NCBI GenBank assembly: GCA_019022495.1
Contig: JAFEKR010000028.1
Location: 434,001-498,000, forward strand
DNA from: Epichloe hybrida
Taxonomy: Eukaryota; Ascomycota; Sordariomycetes; Hypocreales; Clavicipitaceae
Direction: 5' to 3'
DNA: 64,000 nucleotides
Made by a program: the position numbers and the translations under genes. Numbering within the stretch: the stretch's first letter is position 1; each line of letters starts with the position of its first letter. Under the pieces are notes generated by a model. That model had not been told where the DNA came from and ran no database searches. It saw only the letters and a program-made list of their open reading frames with translations. Positions 37,123 to 48,400 of the stretch are shown piece after piece.

Positions 37123-40100
37123 TTAGCTAGAGACGCTCCGCATATCGGAAAGATCACGTCGTTGCCTAGCCCAGGGATCATCCTCCTCAGCCGTGATCAG
37201 TGACGGACTCTCTCCCTCTTGCCTTTGCATTGGCTCACGGCTAGTCATGGCCCGGTTCTCTAGGGCTGGCCGAAGCAGGCCGTGAGTGGCAACCTTGCGA
37301 CCCCTGGACTTGGCGTCGGCCTGGATGGCTAGCTCGCGTTCTCTATTCTTCTCAAGCAATGGACCGCCTAGCGTGGCGCATTTGAGAATGGTCTGGATGA
37401 GGTGATTTTGTTGCAGCGGCTTGGACAGATACTCGTCCATCTGGGCCTGGATGCACTTTTCGCGATCTCCGGTCATGGCGTGGGCTGTGAGGGCGATGAT
37501 GGGGGTCCTGTGAGCGCCCATGCCTCGCTCATATTCTCGGATCTTGCCGGTAGCCTCGAATCCTCCCTATGGGGTTTGTTAGCAAATAAACTATAACAAA
37601 AGGCAACGGGACCGATGTTTGCGGGGAAACATGCCATAATGGGCATTTGGACATCCATGAGAATGACGTCGAATTTTTTCTCCTTGACAGCCTCCACAGC
37701 CTCCCAACCATTGCCGACAACGGTGACGATATGATGATACTTTTCGAGAATCTTGACTGCCAAACGCTGGTTCACCGTGTTGTCCTCAGCCAGCAGAATC
37801 TCCAGAGACTTGGTATTGTCAGCCAGAGAAGGAGTCGCTCTGTTCTCGAGGGCGGGAACAATGCCGTTGCCCAGATCAATCAACGTGCATGGAGTAGTCA
37901 TGTATGATGTGATGCCCAGATCCAAACATGATTTCAGGCTGACATGTACGACGGGGGCGAGAAGAACGATGGGCAGGTACTTGAAATCGTCCACGGCCCT
38001 TAGTCTCCTTGCCGTGTCGATCGAGTCCACGAGGATGGCATCATATGGCAAAGCACCACTCCCGGCCTTGAGTCTCGTCAGAGCAGAGCTCTTCTCGGAA
38101 TCCACCACGACGGGGTGCAGCCCAATGTATTCCAGCATGTCCTTGATTTCTGCACCAGAACTCGACTGGGCCTTGTCAACAAACAAGACCTGGTGACCGC
38201 GGTAAGGCCGGAGCTGCTTAAGGATGCCTTCTGTGCCATCTGCCGCCAGCCTGACTCTGCAGGTGAAGTGGAATTGACTGCCCTTACCAGCCTCGCTCAA
38301 AACCCACAAGTCGCCGCCCATGAGATTGACTAGGCGTTTTGAAATCGAGAGGCCGAGGCCAGTACCTCCAAACTTGCGAGTCATGGACCCGTCGGCTTGC
38401 TGGAAAGTATCAAAGATGAGGTTCAACTTGTCCTTGGCAATGCCAATGCCCGTGTCCTCAACGACAAACTCGATGGCGTACTCCCCGCCGCCGACATCTT
38501 CCTGATTCGCCCGCTCTTTGATGGTGAGGCTGACCTCGCCGTGCTCGGTAAACTTGATGGCATTGCCCACAAGGTTGAGGATAATCTGCCTGAGACGGAA
38601 CGAGTCGCCGATCACGTGGTCAGGAACGGTGCTGTCCACCTTGTAGGTAAGGTCCAGGAACTTCTCGTTTGCCTTGACAGCCAGGGTCTTGAGTGCATTG
38701 AAAACAGTTCCTCGCAACGTATACGGGATCTCTTCAACCACCATTCTCCTAGCCTCGATCTTGGAAAGATCCAGGATGTCGTCAATGATTGTCAGCAGGC
38801 TGTTCGCCAGGTTGTTGACAATGTTGAGCATTTCGCGTTGGTATTGCGTCAGGTCGGTGTCTAGTGTCAATTGCGTCATGCCAATGATGCCGTTCATAGG
38901 GGTTCGAATCTCGTGCGACATGTTGGCCAAGAACTCGGATTTCGTCTTGTTGGCGAGTTCGGCGGCTTCTCTGGCCTGAGTATTTCTTTGGATACTGTCC
39001 CGCAGGTTGGATATCATTTGATTGATCTTTCGTTTCAGCTCGTCCATCTCACCAGAGGCTTCCACGTCGACGAGCTTTGTGAAGTCCCCGTCAGTAGCCA
39101 AGTTGGTGATGTCGGAAAACGCTCGCACTTGCGTGGTCAAATTACTGGCCATGGTGTTGACGTCTGTCGTGATTTCTTTCCATCGTCCGTTCAACCCGGC
39201 GACGTCTGCCTGCGCGCCCATTTTCCCGTCGACACCCACGTCCTTTGCGACCCGCTGCACTTCGTAGCAAAAGCTCGACAAACGCGACACCATGTTGTTG
39301 ATTGTTTCTTTTAAAACTTGTATTTCACCATTCGCTTGAACATCAATCGTCTGGCTCATGTCCCCGTTTGCGATGGCTTGCGTGACAGCAGAAATGCTTC
39401 TCACTTGTACAGTGAGGTTCGAGGCCATGGTGTTGACGTTTTCGGTGAGGTCTTTCCATTTGCCTTCAACATTGGCGACTTGAGCTTGGCCGCCCAGCGT
39501 TCCATCTGTACCGACTTCTCGAGCCACTTTGCTTACTTCCACAGCAAACGTTCCCAGGCGATCCACCATTTGATTGATGGTGTTTTTTAGTTCTAGAACC
39601 TCCCCCTTGACTTCGACGCCAATCTTCTTGGTCAAGTCTCCCTTGGCGACGGCGGTAGTAACCTTTGCAATCTCTCGTACCTGCGTGGTCAAGTTCATGG
39701 CCATGCCGTTGACATTTTCTGTCAGGTCTCGCCAGGTTCCCTCAACGTCGTGTACCGTAGCTTGACCACCCAGTCTACCCTCGGTACCGACTTCTCTGGC
39801 GATTTTAGTGACTTCCCTGGCGAACTGCGAAAGCTGGTCCACCATGGAGTTGATGGTGGACTTCAGTTCAAATATTTCTCCCCTACAATCAGCCTGGACC
39901 TTTTGAGTGAGGTCTCCCTTGGCGACAGCCGTCGTGACCTTGATAATGTCCCGTACTTGAGTCGTCAGATTGTTGGCCATGGCATTGACATTGACAGTCA
40001 AGTCATTCCACATGCCTTGGACTCCTCCAACGTCGGCTTGTCCACCTAGGATGCCTTCTGTTCCCACATCTCTCGCGACTCGAGTAACCTCCGAGGCAAA

Positions 40101-41262
40101 TGTTCGAAGTTGATCCACCATGGTATTAATGGTTTGTTGGAGCTGGAGAATTTCGCCTCTGGCTGGTCGCTCAATCTTCTTTGTCAAGTCGCCGTGGGCA
40201 ACAGCGGTCGTCACGGAAGCAATTTCTCGCACTACATGACATCATTAGTACACATGAACCTACCAAATCTGCCCACTGTGCGACGCCAACTGATTTACGC
40301 CATCGGATTTCGACATACCCTGATCAGTCAGGTTTTGAGCCATAACGTTTACTAATGGCCACCTTTGTTAACTGCGCCCCGGCAAAAGGGGATGAGAAGA
40401 CTCAAAAAGGTCTTGGGGGCATACCATTGTCCGTCAATTCTTTCCATGTGCCATCGACACCGCCGATGCGGGCTTGGCCGCCGAGTAAACCTTCGGTACC
40501 GACTTCTCGAGCAACTCGCGACACTTCGCTGGCGAAAATCTGTAGCTGATCCATCATGGCGTTGATGGTGCGCTTGAAGGTTGTGATTTCGGGATCCATT
40601 TCGACAGTATTCATGCGGACCTTCATGGTCAAGTCACCACGGGCGACGGCGGTGACGATTTCACCGATTTCTCGAAGGGCCTTCTGGAAAGCCTCGTTGG
40701 CCTTTTGGTGCTTCCACAGCTCGCGTTCGAGAGTGGCAACACGCTCTTGCTCGAGCATGGCGAGAGCTCGTTCTTGCAGCTCTTTTTGTTCGAGCAACTG
40801 AGCGTTGACGCCAGCCAGCTCCTGTCGTTGGCTGTTCAGGAGCTTGGACTGGTCGTCCACATGCTCTCGCAGTCCTTCCAGGGCTTCCTTGGTCAGCTGG
40901 CGAGGCACACATTTCGGACTGTCCAAGCTACCTTGATGGGCGGGGGCTAGTTTCGCTTTGGGAACTGCCGCTCGATTGCCCGTGTGTGATGCATCATCAC
41001 CAAAGAGGGAGTCGTTGACTTCACTTGGTGTTTCTGGCAGAACGGCCGTGGCCGACGCAGAGGCCCTGTTCTCGAGTTGACCGACTCTGAGAGTGAGCTT
41101 TTGAAGTTCAATCTCCAGGGCTCGTTTGGCTGCACTTTCGGCTCCAGGAAGGGTGATGCGAGACCCAATCTGGGCGGATATCGTGGAGGACGATTTCGGG
41201 TCGGCGGCAAGAGAGGCGATGACCTCTGTCACGGCCGCCAATATGGAGTCGTCGACGACCAT
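37123..41262 (-). CDS. nik1: Group III hybrid histidine kinase (Nik1/Os-1), HOG pathway
   Basis: This soluble osmosensor controls the Hog1 MAPK cascade and is the route of action of phenylpyrrole and dicarboximide fungicides. Four exons (40425-41262, 40319-40351, 37635-40231, 37123-37566) give 1303 aa. N-terminal [20 protein letters not shown], then a helical linker, then six HAMP repeats recognisable by [55 protein letters not shown] and [12 protein letters not shown] box [21 protein letters not shown] box [17 protein letters not shown] boxes [13 protein letters not shown] and [14 protein letters not shown]. The receiver has [10 protein letters not shown], phospho-Asp in [18 protein letters not shown] and [10 protein letters not shown], with K in LSKPL. 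Exon 2 is 33 nt. The last intron starts with GC (GCATGT), see findings. Confidence 0.97.
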
Positions 41263-42598
41263 GTCGGCGAGTTGTGTATGAACGCAGCGCGGGCAGTCGG
41301 GCGACGAGATCGCAGTCGCTTATCGAAGGAAGGGGAATAATTATCAATGGTAAAGGCGGCGACAAGTCGCGTCGCCGTGTGGTGCAGCGCCGAAAGCCGT
41401 CTCGATGAGATCAAGCAGGCCAAGAAAGAAGAGGAGGAAGAAGGAGAGGATCGGAGGGGTCTGCTTGCAAGTCAATGACAAGCAAGGCGCAAAGTGGGTT
41501 AATTCTTCGGCTGGCAGGCCAGCATCGTCCAGATCAGTTGACTATTATCGGAAGATGAATTTCTCAAGTGAGAAGGTTGTAGGGAGTCCCCTCGGAGGAG
41601 TGGACAGACGCTGTGGGCAGCGCGCAGTGCAATAGAGCGAGACGGGATGGGAATGGGTGCAGAAAGAAGGTGTGAAACGGTCCAAAAAAAGGAAAAAAAA
41701 AAAAAAAAAAAAAAAAAAACACAACCGTCTCTGCCGTCTCTGCCTGGTCCAGCGCTCAGCAAGCCAGTTGTGACAGTCAGGCAAAGATGTGAGCGGCAGC
41801 GAGGATGGTAAAGGGAAGCCTTCGTTCACTGACTCGGAAACAGGAACAGAAAAAGGGTCTGGTGGTGTAGGATTCTGTGCAGACCGCGGCGAGCAAGGAG
41901 GTCTCAAAGGAGGTCTCAGGTGTGGGAGCCAAACGGGCAGGGCGAATGGAAGGGAGCCCAACTGCTGTACAATGCGTACAGGGCACTTCATCACTGAGTC
42001 GTATCAGTGTACAGTGGGGTGTATCAGTGCTGCTTCGACTGCCTCAGTCAGTTGCTGGCTGGGTCGCCTGGGCGGTACGGCTGACGGGCACTGGGAGGGA
42101 CGGGTGACGGGGGACGGGGGGACGTGGGTGGCGCCACGGGAGAGGGGACTGGACGCTCCAGTGCACGATTTGCTGGGGCAGGGCACGCTTCGCTGGCGCA
42201 TGTGAGGAGGTGCTCAGCCCCAGCCGCAGCTCCAGCCCCAGTCCATGCCGCTTATTAGTGGGTGGGTGGCCACTGGCCAGTGCCTTTGCCGGCGCCATCC
42301 TTGTGTGATTTTGATTTACATCTCCGGAGGCCGCGATAATTACGCGTAGTATGTGAACAATATGTATAGTACAGCAGAACGGGCGCGACAAGAGACCTCT
42401 CCTGATGCGCCGCCGACACGTCGTCCCATCTCCCACACAAGGAAAATCCGATCGATCAGTTCGTATTGTATTGGCCCTGGCCCGTCCGTTTTTCCCGCAA
42501 GACGGTTGGTGGGATCGGATGCATCGTCTCCACGCAATAGGTTTGGTACCCCGCCATGGGACGACAAGTTTGACAGGGTCCAAAGGTCCAAGACGGTC

Positions 42599-42651
42599 CG
42601 GCCTGGTGTCGGCCTGGTGTCGGCCTGGTGTCGACCTGGTGTCGGCCTGCC
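42599..42651. repeat. 11-bp minisatellite, unit GGCCTGGTGTC
   Basis: About four and a half head-to-tail copies of GGCCTGGTGTC, one with a single change (GACCTGGTGTC). Confidence 0.9.
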
Positions 42652-42835
42652 TTTTCAGTGACCGCGAATGCTAGATTGCGCAGTACGGATCCCGTACGGA
42701 TCCGTAGTCCGTATTCCTATCGACTTTTGATCAGACGCGTCGAGTCCATGGCGGGCCAATGCTGCAGTACAGTCTAGTACGGAATCCAGTCCACCTTATT
42801 CGCCTGTCCGGACTCCGGAGACGATCTTGCTCCCT

Positions 42836-42880
42836 GCTGCACCTTGCCTGCACCTTGCCTGCACCTTGCCTGCACCTTGC
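42836..42880. repeat. 11-bp minisatellite, unit TGCACCTTGCC
   Basis: Four tandem copies of TGCACCTTGCC, the last ending in G. It has the same 11-bp period as the neighbouring array about 240 bp away but an unrelated sequence. Confidence 0.9.
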
Positions 42881-44820
42881 GAGGGTAAGTACATGTACTT
42901 TCCACTTTGCACAAGAGAAGAAAACAAGAAGAGGAAATGGAACCGCCGATAAAAGGATAAAGAGGAGCATCTCAAAATCTTGTCCATCAGGTGGTGGAGA
43001 GGTGGAGAGTTAGTACGTAGAAATCGGGAAGTGGATAAGAACGGGACGGACGACATGATTGGGCCTGGCCTGGGCAAGTCGTGGATCGAACCGGAACTCG
43101 TGTCACGTGCGTGCGTACTCGATCAACAACTCGACAAAATCAATTCACTCACCGTTTTCACCTGGCGCCGCCATGATTCGCGTGGCGCCCCCGTCGCAGC
43201 ACGCATGACATATAAAAGCAAAACCGGGCGACACGTTTCGTCTTCGCCGCAATCATGGAACCAGACTGACTCGGGTTCGCGGCTGGCTCCGAATTGTGGA
43301 GATGCGAAAGACGAATTGCATGAGAAAAGGGACGCCAAAGTCTCGACATACTCCGTACGGACTACGGATTACATGCGGACGAAATCCGTACGCGGCGACT
43401 CAAAAAGAGTATGTACGGATTACAGTGCATAATAGCTGGCCGTTCCCTGCCCCCATCGTTTTGCATTATGTGATATGGCTCGAAACAACGTCTGAGTCGC
43501 ATTCTTCACCCGTTTGCGTTTGGTTGAACTCGTCCATCAGAAGCCTGTTGTGAGTTCGCCTTTCTGTTTCTGCCAAGCGTCTTCCGTACTCGGTAGTCCA
43601 TCCGTACGGACTACACGCTAGCAGAAATACGGATTGGATTGAACTGCCTCGTCGCCGGTTAGCAAACGCGTCGCGACTTTTTTTTTTTTTTTTTATATGG
43701 CGGACAAAAATTTGCTCACCGCCTGTGACTGGACGGCAAGGTTCCCTTGTCGTGCCACCACGATATCAATGCCGCCCGAGCCGATGGTGACTTGGAAGGG
43801 TCCCGTCTCTCATGGACAACTGCATCACTCAACCATGCGTCATTCTTACTAGGCCGGGGCCCTCGACCGGAAGCCCATACATATGATGCGGATGCGGTGG
43901 TACTCCGAGTAGTTTGGTGTTAGATGATGATGTCGTGTGAAAACGACGATGAATGCATTCGCCTGCCAGCAGCAACAGCTTCCCGTCTCCGCAGGTAGTA
44001 CATATGGTCGGCCGGTTTGGAACGAAGCAACACATGATACATAAATAACAGCTAGATCCCTGGATTAATAAAATAGTCGGCACTTGGTTATTAAAACGTG
44101 ATGGCGAACGTGGTTGGACCCCGGGCCGTGGCTTGCCCACCACCTTGTCCTGTGTTCTGCTGTCGTCCGCTCTCGGGAAAGGGGGTCTTGTTACGGATTA
44201 CGGCAGCGGCCTAATACGTCACAGCGGCGGCCTGGCGGCGCAATGTAGTTCTTGTACAGTGGGTGTAGATAAGACTTTTCGAAGCCGCCGTGGCTCGATG
44301 TTCCAATCCTCGAAGCCGACAGGTCGTCTTGACGCTCGGCAGGGTTCACATTTTTGGCGGCGGTCCCGGCCAATACAATACACCCCTTGAATGATTTTAC
44401 AAATCTACATGACAGGAGGGATTGAGCGAATCAGATGTTAATAGCAAGGGGAAATAAGGGAGACTTGGGGCTAGGATGAATAGGTAGGTACCTAGAGTTG
44501 CGGATGATTCACACAGAAAACAATGTATCTTTAGTGGCGCTTCATACCCTGTGACCTCTCCATATGTACGTAACTCTCTAATAGTGACTACGGATTAGTC
44601 TGCGCGGCTTATTAATATTTAAATGCCTTGAATGCCTGTTATTAGGAGGGGACCTGGCCCTCACTGCTCACTGCTCAAGACCATGCATTGCAGCATCCGA
44701 GCTGCAGTTGCGTCAGAAGTGAGTCGTTGCATCTGGCCGGCCCGCGCTGTTCGGGTCTCCCGTGTCTTATCACAACGCAGTGCCCGGCCTCTTGGCCGTA
44801 TTAGCTGCAGTATATGTTAA

Positions 44821-44887
44821 GACCCAGGAAGACCAGGAAGACCAGCAAGACCAGCAAGACCAGCAAGACCAGCAAGACCAGCAAGAC
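44821..44887. repeat. 9-bp minisatellite, unit GACCAGCAA
   Basis: Seven or so tandem copies of GACCAGSAA (first two with GGAA, then five with GCAA). It translates to DQQ repeats on the + strand and VLL repeats on the - strand, which creates long but artificial open frames. Confidence 0.9.
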
Positions 44888-45414
44888 TTCTTGTCCTTGA
44901 CTGGTCTGGACTTTTGCAGACACGATGAGCTGGCGGTACCAAGTATTGCTGGCCTTGCATGCATGGTGCCGAATTTTGTAAAAGAGAGAGAGACCTTGCA
45001 GAGTTGCAGAAATGACACCCCAACAAGGTTAAACAACTTGCGGGTGGTATCGACTTCATCCACTCGGGAAGCATTGCTGGGAATCGTTGAAGGCTTGCGA
45101 ACAAGGAGAGATGGCGTTAGTTTGGTATTCGTTCGAAAAAAAAAAAAAAAGACGCGCCAGACAGAAACATGTCTTGCATTGGAGTTTCTGCTGTCGGTTG
45201 ATGGCACTGCGAGGGCATTGGGCAATCATCATGTGAGAATCAAGACGGACGTAGTTCTGATACGCCTTGCTCGCCAGCCATGTCCAAGAAATGGTCCATG
45301 TTTATAAAACAACTGTCCACCTATTTAGTGACTTCAGACATGCGTCATGTCATATTGCGCCATGTACCAGCTCCTATCCCAGACCAACTCACACTTGCGT
45401 GCCCCTTTTCATTA

Positions 45415-48400
45415 TTATTGCAGCATCGCGTCAAGACTCTCACCCAACACACCCTCAATCTTCACGATCCATCTGTGCGTCTCCCTCTCCACCACCTCGT
45501 CATCGTCTTCTTGCAACTCACTGATGCGAGGCAGCATCTCGTGCAGCATGGACAGCCACTCCTCTCCCAAGCGATCCGTCAGCTCCTGTTCGCACTTGAC
45601 TGCTGCCAGTCGCACCGTCGTTTGCTCCGACTTGAGGTGCTTCAACAGTGTGGCGTTGATCTCCTTCTGATGTGCTGGTGAGTCGGCGGCCGCAGCCAGT
45701 TCCACAACTGCGGGGATCAAGTCTTCAGAGACATCCAGAGAACTTGCGTGTAGAAACTGCTCGAGTAGAACTGGGGCAACGGCTCCAAAGTGTGCTGGGG
45801 CCTGCCAGAAGTCGTCTTGATCATGTTGGAAGCAAGTGGCCAGAACTTGCAGCACTCGACTCCATAATTGACGGTCGTCAACAGACTTGGGATTCAGGGC
45901 CCCGAGAATCTTAACAGCATCGTCCAAGACGTATGTAGCATAGTTTGTGACAATCGACTTGAGATTTCCGAAGAAGGTGTGAAGGAAGCCGTACACGCTA
46001 TACTGGCGGAGTGTTCGTCCGCTCTTGTCCTTAGATATTCCAGAAGTAGCCCATTCGACCATTTGGACAAAAAGTGGTCGGAACGCCGCATCGTTGAGTT
46101 TGTAGACCATCTTCAGGGCTGTTTCACTGAGTTTCGTCTCAATAGCAGCCACTTCTGCGAGAGCCGTTTCGCTCTTTTCTTCCTTGGAGTGGACAAGTCG
46201 GCGCAAGTCGAAAGCTTTCATCAGAATGCTGAATAACACTGATGCATTTTTCGTGATGTTCGACTTGTTGTGCTTGTCGATCGCAGTTGAAAGCACGGAA
46301 AGGTACTCGGCGACAGCCTACAAAATCAAAGAGTTAGCGAATGCATGCTGTGACGGGGCATGCATATATAATTCGGGGAATTGACACCTACAGTGAATCC
46401 TGCTCCCATGGCCTTATCCCAGTTGCGATCCAGGCTGGCGAAGAACTCCTTGGCATCTAGCTTCTTCGCAAAAATTTCTAGACAACTCGTTCTGCTCTCG
46501 TCTGCCTCATCGTCCAAGCCGGATTCGGCTGACTGGTAGGAGACGTCCATTATTTTGTCAACATATGTCGACAGCATGTATGGGAGATGTTCTGCCAAAG
46601 AGCTGATATATCCGTAGCAAGCAGAGTGCAACTCTTCGTCATCTGTATGGTCACCCTTCAAGCTGGCTTCCAGATACGTAATAGCCTGCGGGATAGCCAC
46701 CGGCAAAATAGGTACCACCGCATCTTGAAGCACATCGACCAACGATGTCAAGCACAATAAAGCCATGACGCGGAGGCGTTGTTCCTCCTGTCCCAAGCAA
46801 TGTGGGCCAGCGATGGTCTCGGCGGCGGCTACGACAGCTTCTACGTCCTTCTTGCCATACTTCTCTGCAATCTTGTCTACAAAAGTGACGGCGGTATGCT
46901 TATAACGAATGTCCTTGGACTCCCGGATAGCGGCCGTGAGTTGTGGTAAGAAAGAAAGGAGAGCGTTGCGGGAGGCAGGATCCGTATTGCTCTCCGACTC
47001 AACGCGTACTTCAAGGGCACGGAGGACCTTTTGGCGCAGGCCAAGATCAGGTCTGTCTAGCAGGTTGTCCACAGCCTTGATAAACTCTCCGATGGACAGC
47101 AGGTTCAGCAAGTTGGATAAAGCTGAGCCACATCGCCCGTGTAGAGCCTTGTTTGTCTTGACAGTTTCGGCCAAAACGAGGATCTTTTCTAGAAGCGAGG
47201 CGTACAACTCTCGCATTTCCGCAGCATCCATGTCTTCACGATCGGCCAGCTTGCCAATTTGCAAACGGAGCTTTTTGTTGGCCAAAAAGCTTGGAAGGGC
47301 TGAAAGTTGTCGGAGAGCAACCTTCTCAAGGTCTTCGTCGTCGCCGTCTTCATTGATACCAAGTAGTATGAAAGACATGCTTGGCTTAGGCTTGAATAGG
47401 TCCGCCACAAGATCCAACACCTTGACAAAAGTCTCAAGTTGTGTCTTGATGTCGAAGTTGTTCAAAAGCTCAACAATGAAGGAGAGAAGCGCCTCGCTCG
47501 TATCATAGCGGTCCACCAACATGCTAATGAGAGCAAAGAGGAAATCCCGTGGTCCAAGTGTTTCGACAAGAGCTACAAACAATCCTTGGCGTCTATGTGA
47601 CGGTATGTGCTCATATGCCGTACTGAAACTGACGAGGATATCTGACGCGCCAGCAACAGGGCTATTTTTGCCTTTGCGTAGAGATTGAATCAGCGGAGGA
47701 ATTACCTCTTTGATAGTCTGGGCAACTACGTGGGCAGAGTAGTCGTCGCTTTGTCGCAAGACCGAGGTGCCCATGAAGGTAAAGATGGGCATCACGCTGT
47801 GGAGAACAAGGTTCGGTGCTGTTGTGGCCAAGTTGGCAACCAAAAGCAGCGCAGCGTTTTGGACGACTGGACTCGATGACTTTTGGATACAGTTGACAAG
47901 CAAGTCACCATAGCCTCCGGAGCTATCGATCTTCAGCTCCTTGTCCGCCTTGTAAGCAGGCATCATGGCTAGGAGACCGCGAAGAATGAGATTCTGCAGA
48001 TATCCGAGCTCCGAGCCAACCACAGTTCTGAAGTGCTGTAGCTCTGAAAGAGCTGTGAAGAGATCATCTAACAACACGGGGTGCGACACAGGGTCTGAGT
48101 TATCAACGAGTTGCAAAACAAACGTAAATTTACGCAGAGCTTCACTCAATTCCGGCGTGACTTTAGTAATCAGGATTCTGTTGGCATCGGAGGAGCTCGT
48201 TCTCCGTCTCTTGTTGGGAAGTGGTTCCGTGATCATCTTAGTGCCAGTTTGAACCGTGCCCAAAAAGTACGATAGAATTTCGGTTGTAAGAGGAACCGCC
48301 CGAAGCAAGTCAGCTGCCTCAGTAGGAACCACAGAGGTCGTCTCGCTTGGGCTCAAATGACCATGAGAGATCAACAGGCATTGCTCAGAAATACTAAACT

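Larger units (their letters stand above)
41263..45414. promoter_or_regulatory. 4.15-kb gene-free region upstream of NIK1
   Basis: There is no recognisable exon on either strand between the NIK1 start and the UTP10 stop codon. The NIK1 end probably contains a long 5' UTR and promoter. Features seen: an A-rich run at about 41687-41719, repeated GGAGGTCTCA near 41898, two 11-bp minisatellites, one 9-bp minisatellite, a T run at about 43679-43694, and many copies of a TCCGTACGGA/ATCCGTA motif between 42680 and 43640. Protein-like frames here begin at non-ATG codons or are repeat translations. Confidence 0.55.

Noticed and set aside
38397..40049. Antisense frames within NIK1 with repeated sequence blocks
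   Set aside because: The repetition reflects the six HAMP repeats read on the wrong strand.
44762..45307. Open frame of 181 codons with DQQ repeats
   Set aside because: It starts at GTG and its length comes from the 9-bp minisatellite; the opposite strand shows the matching VLL artefact.
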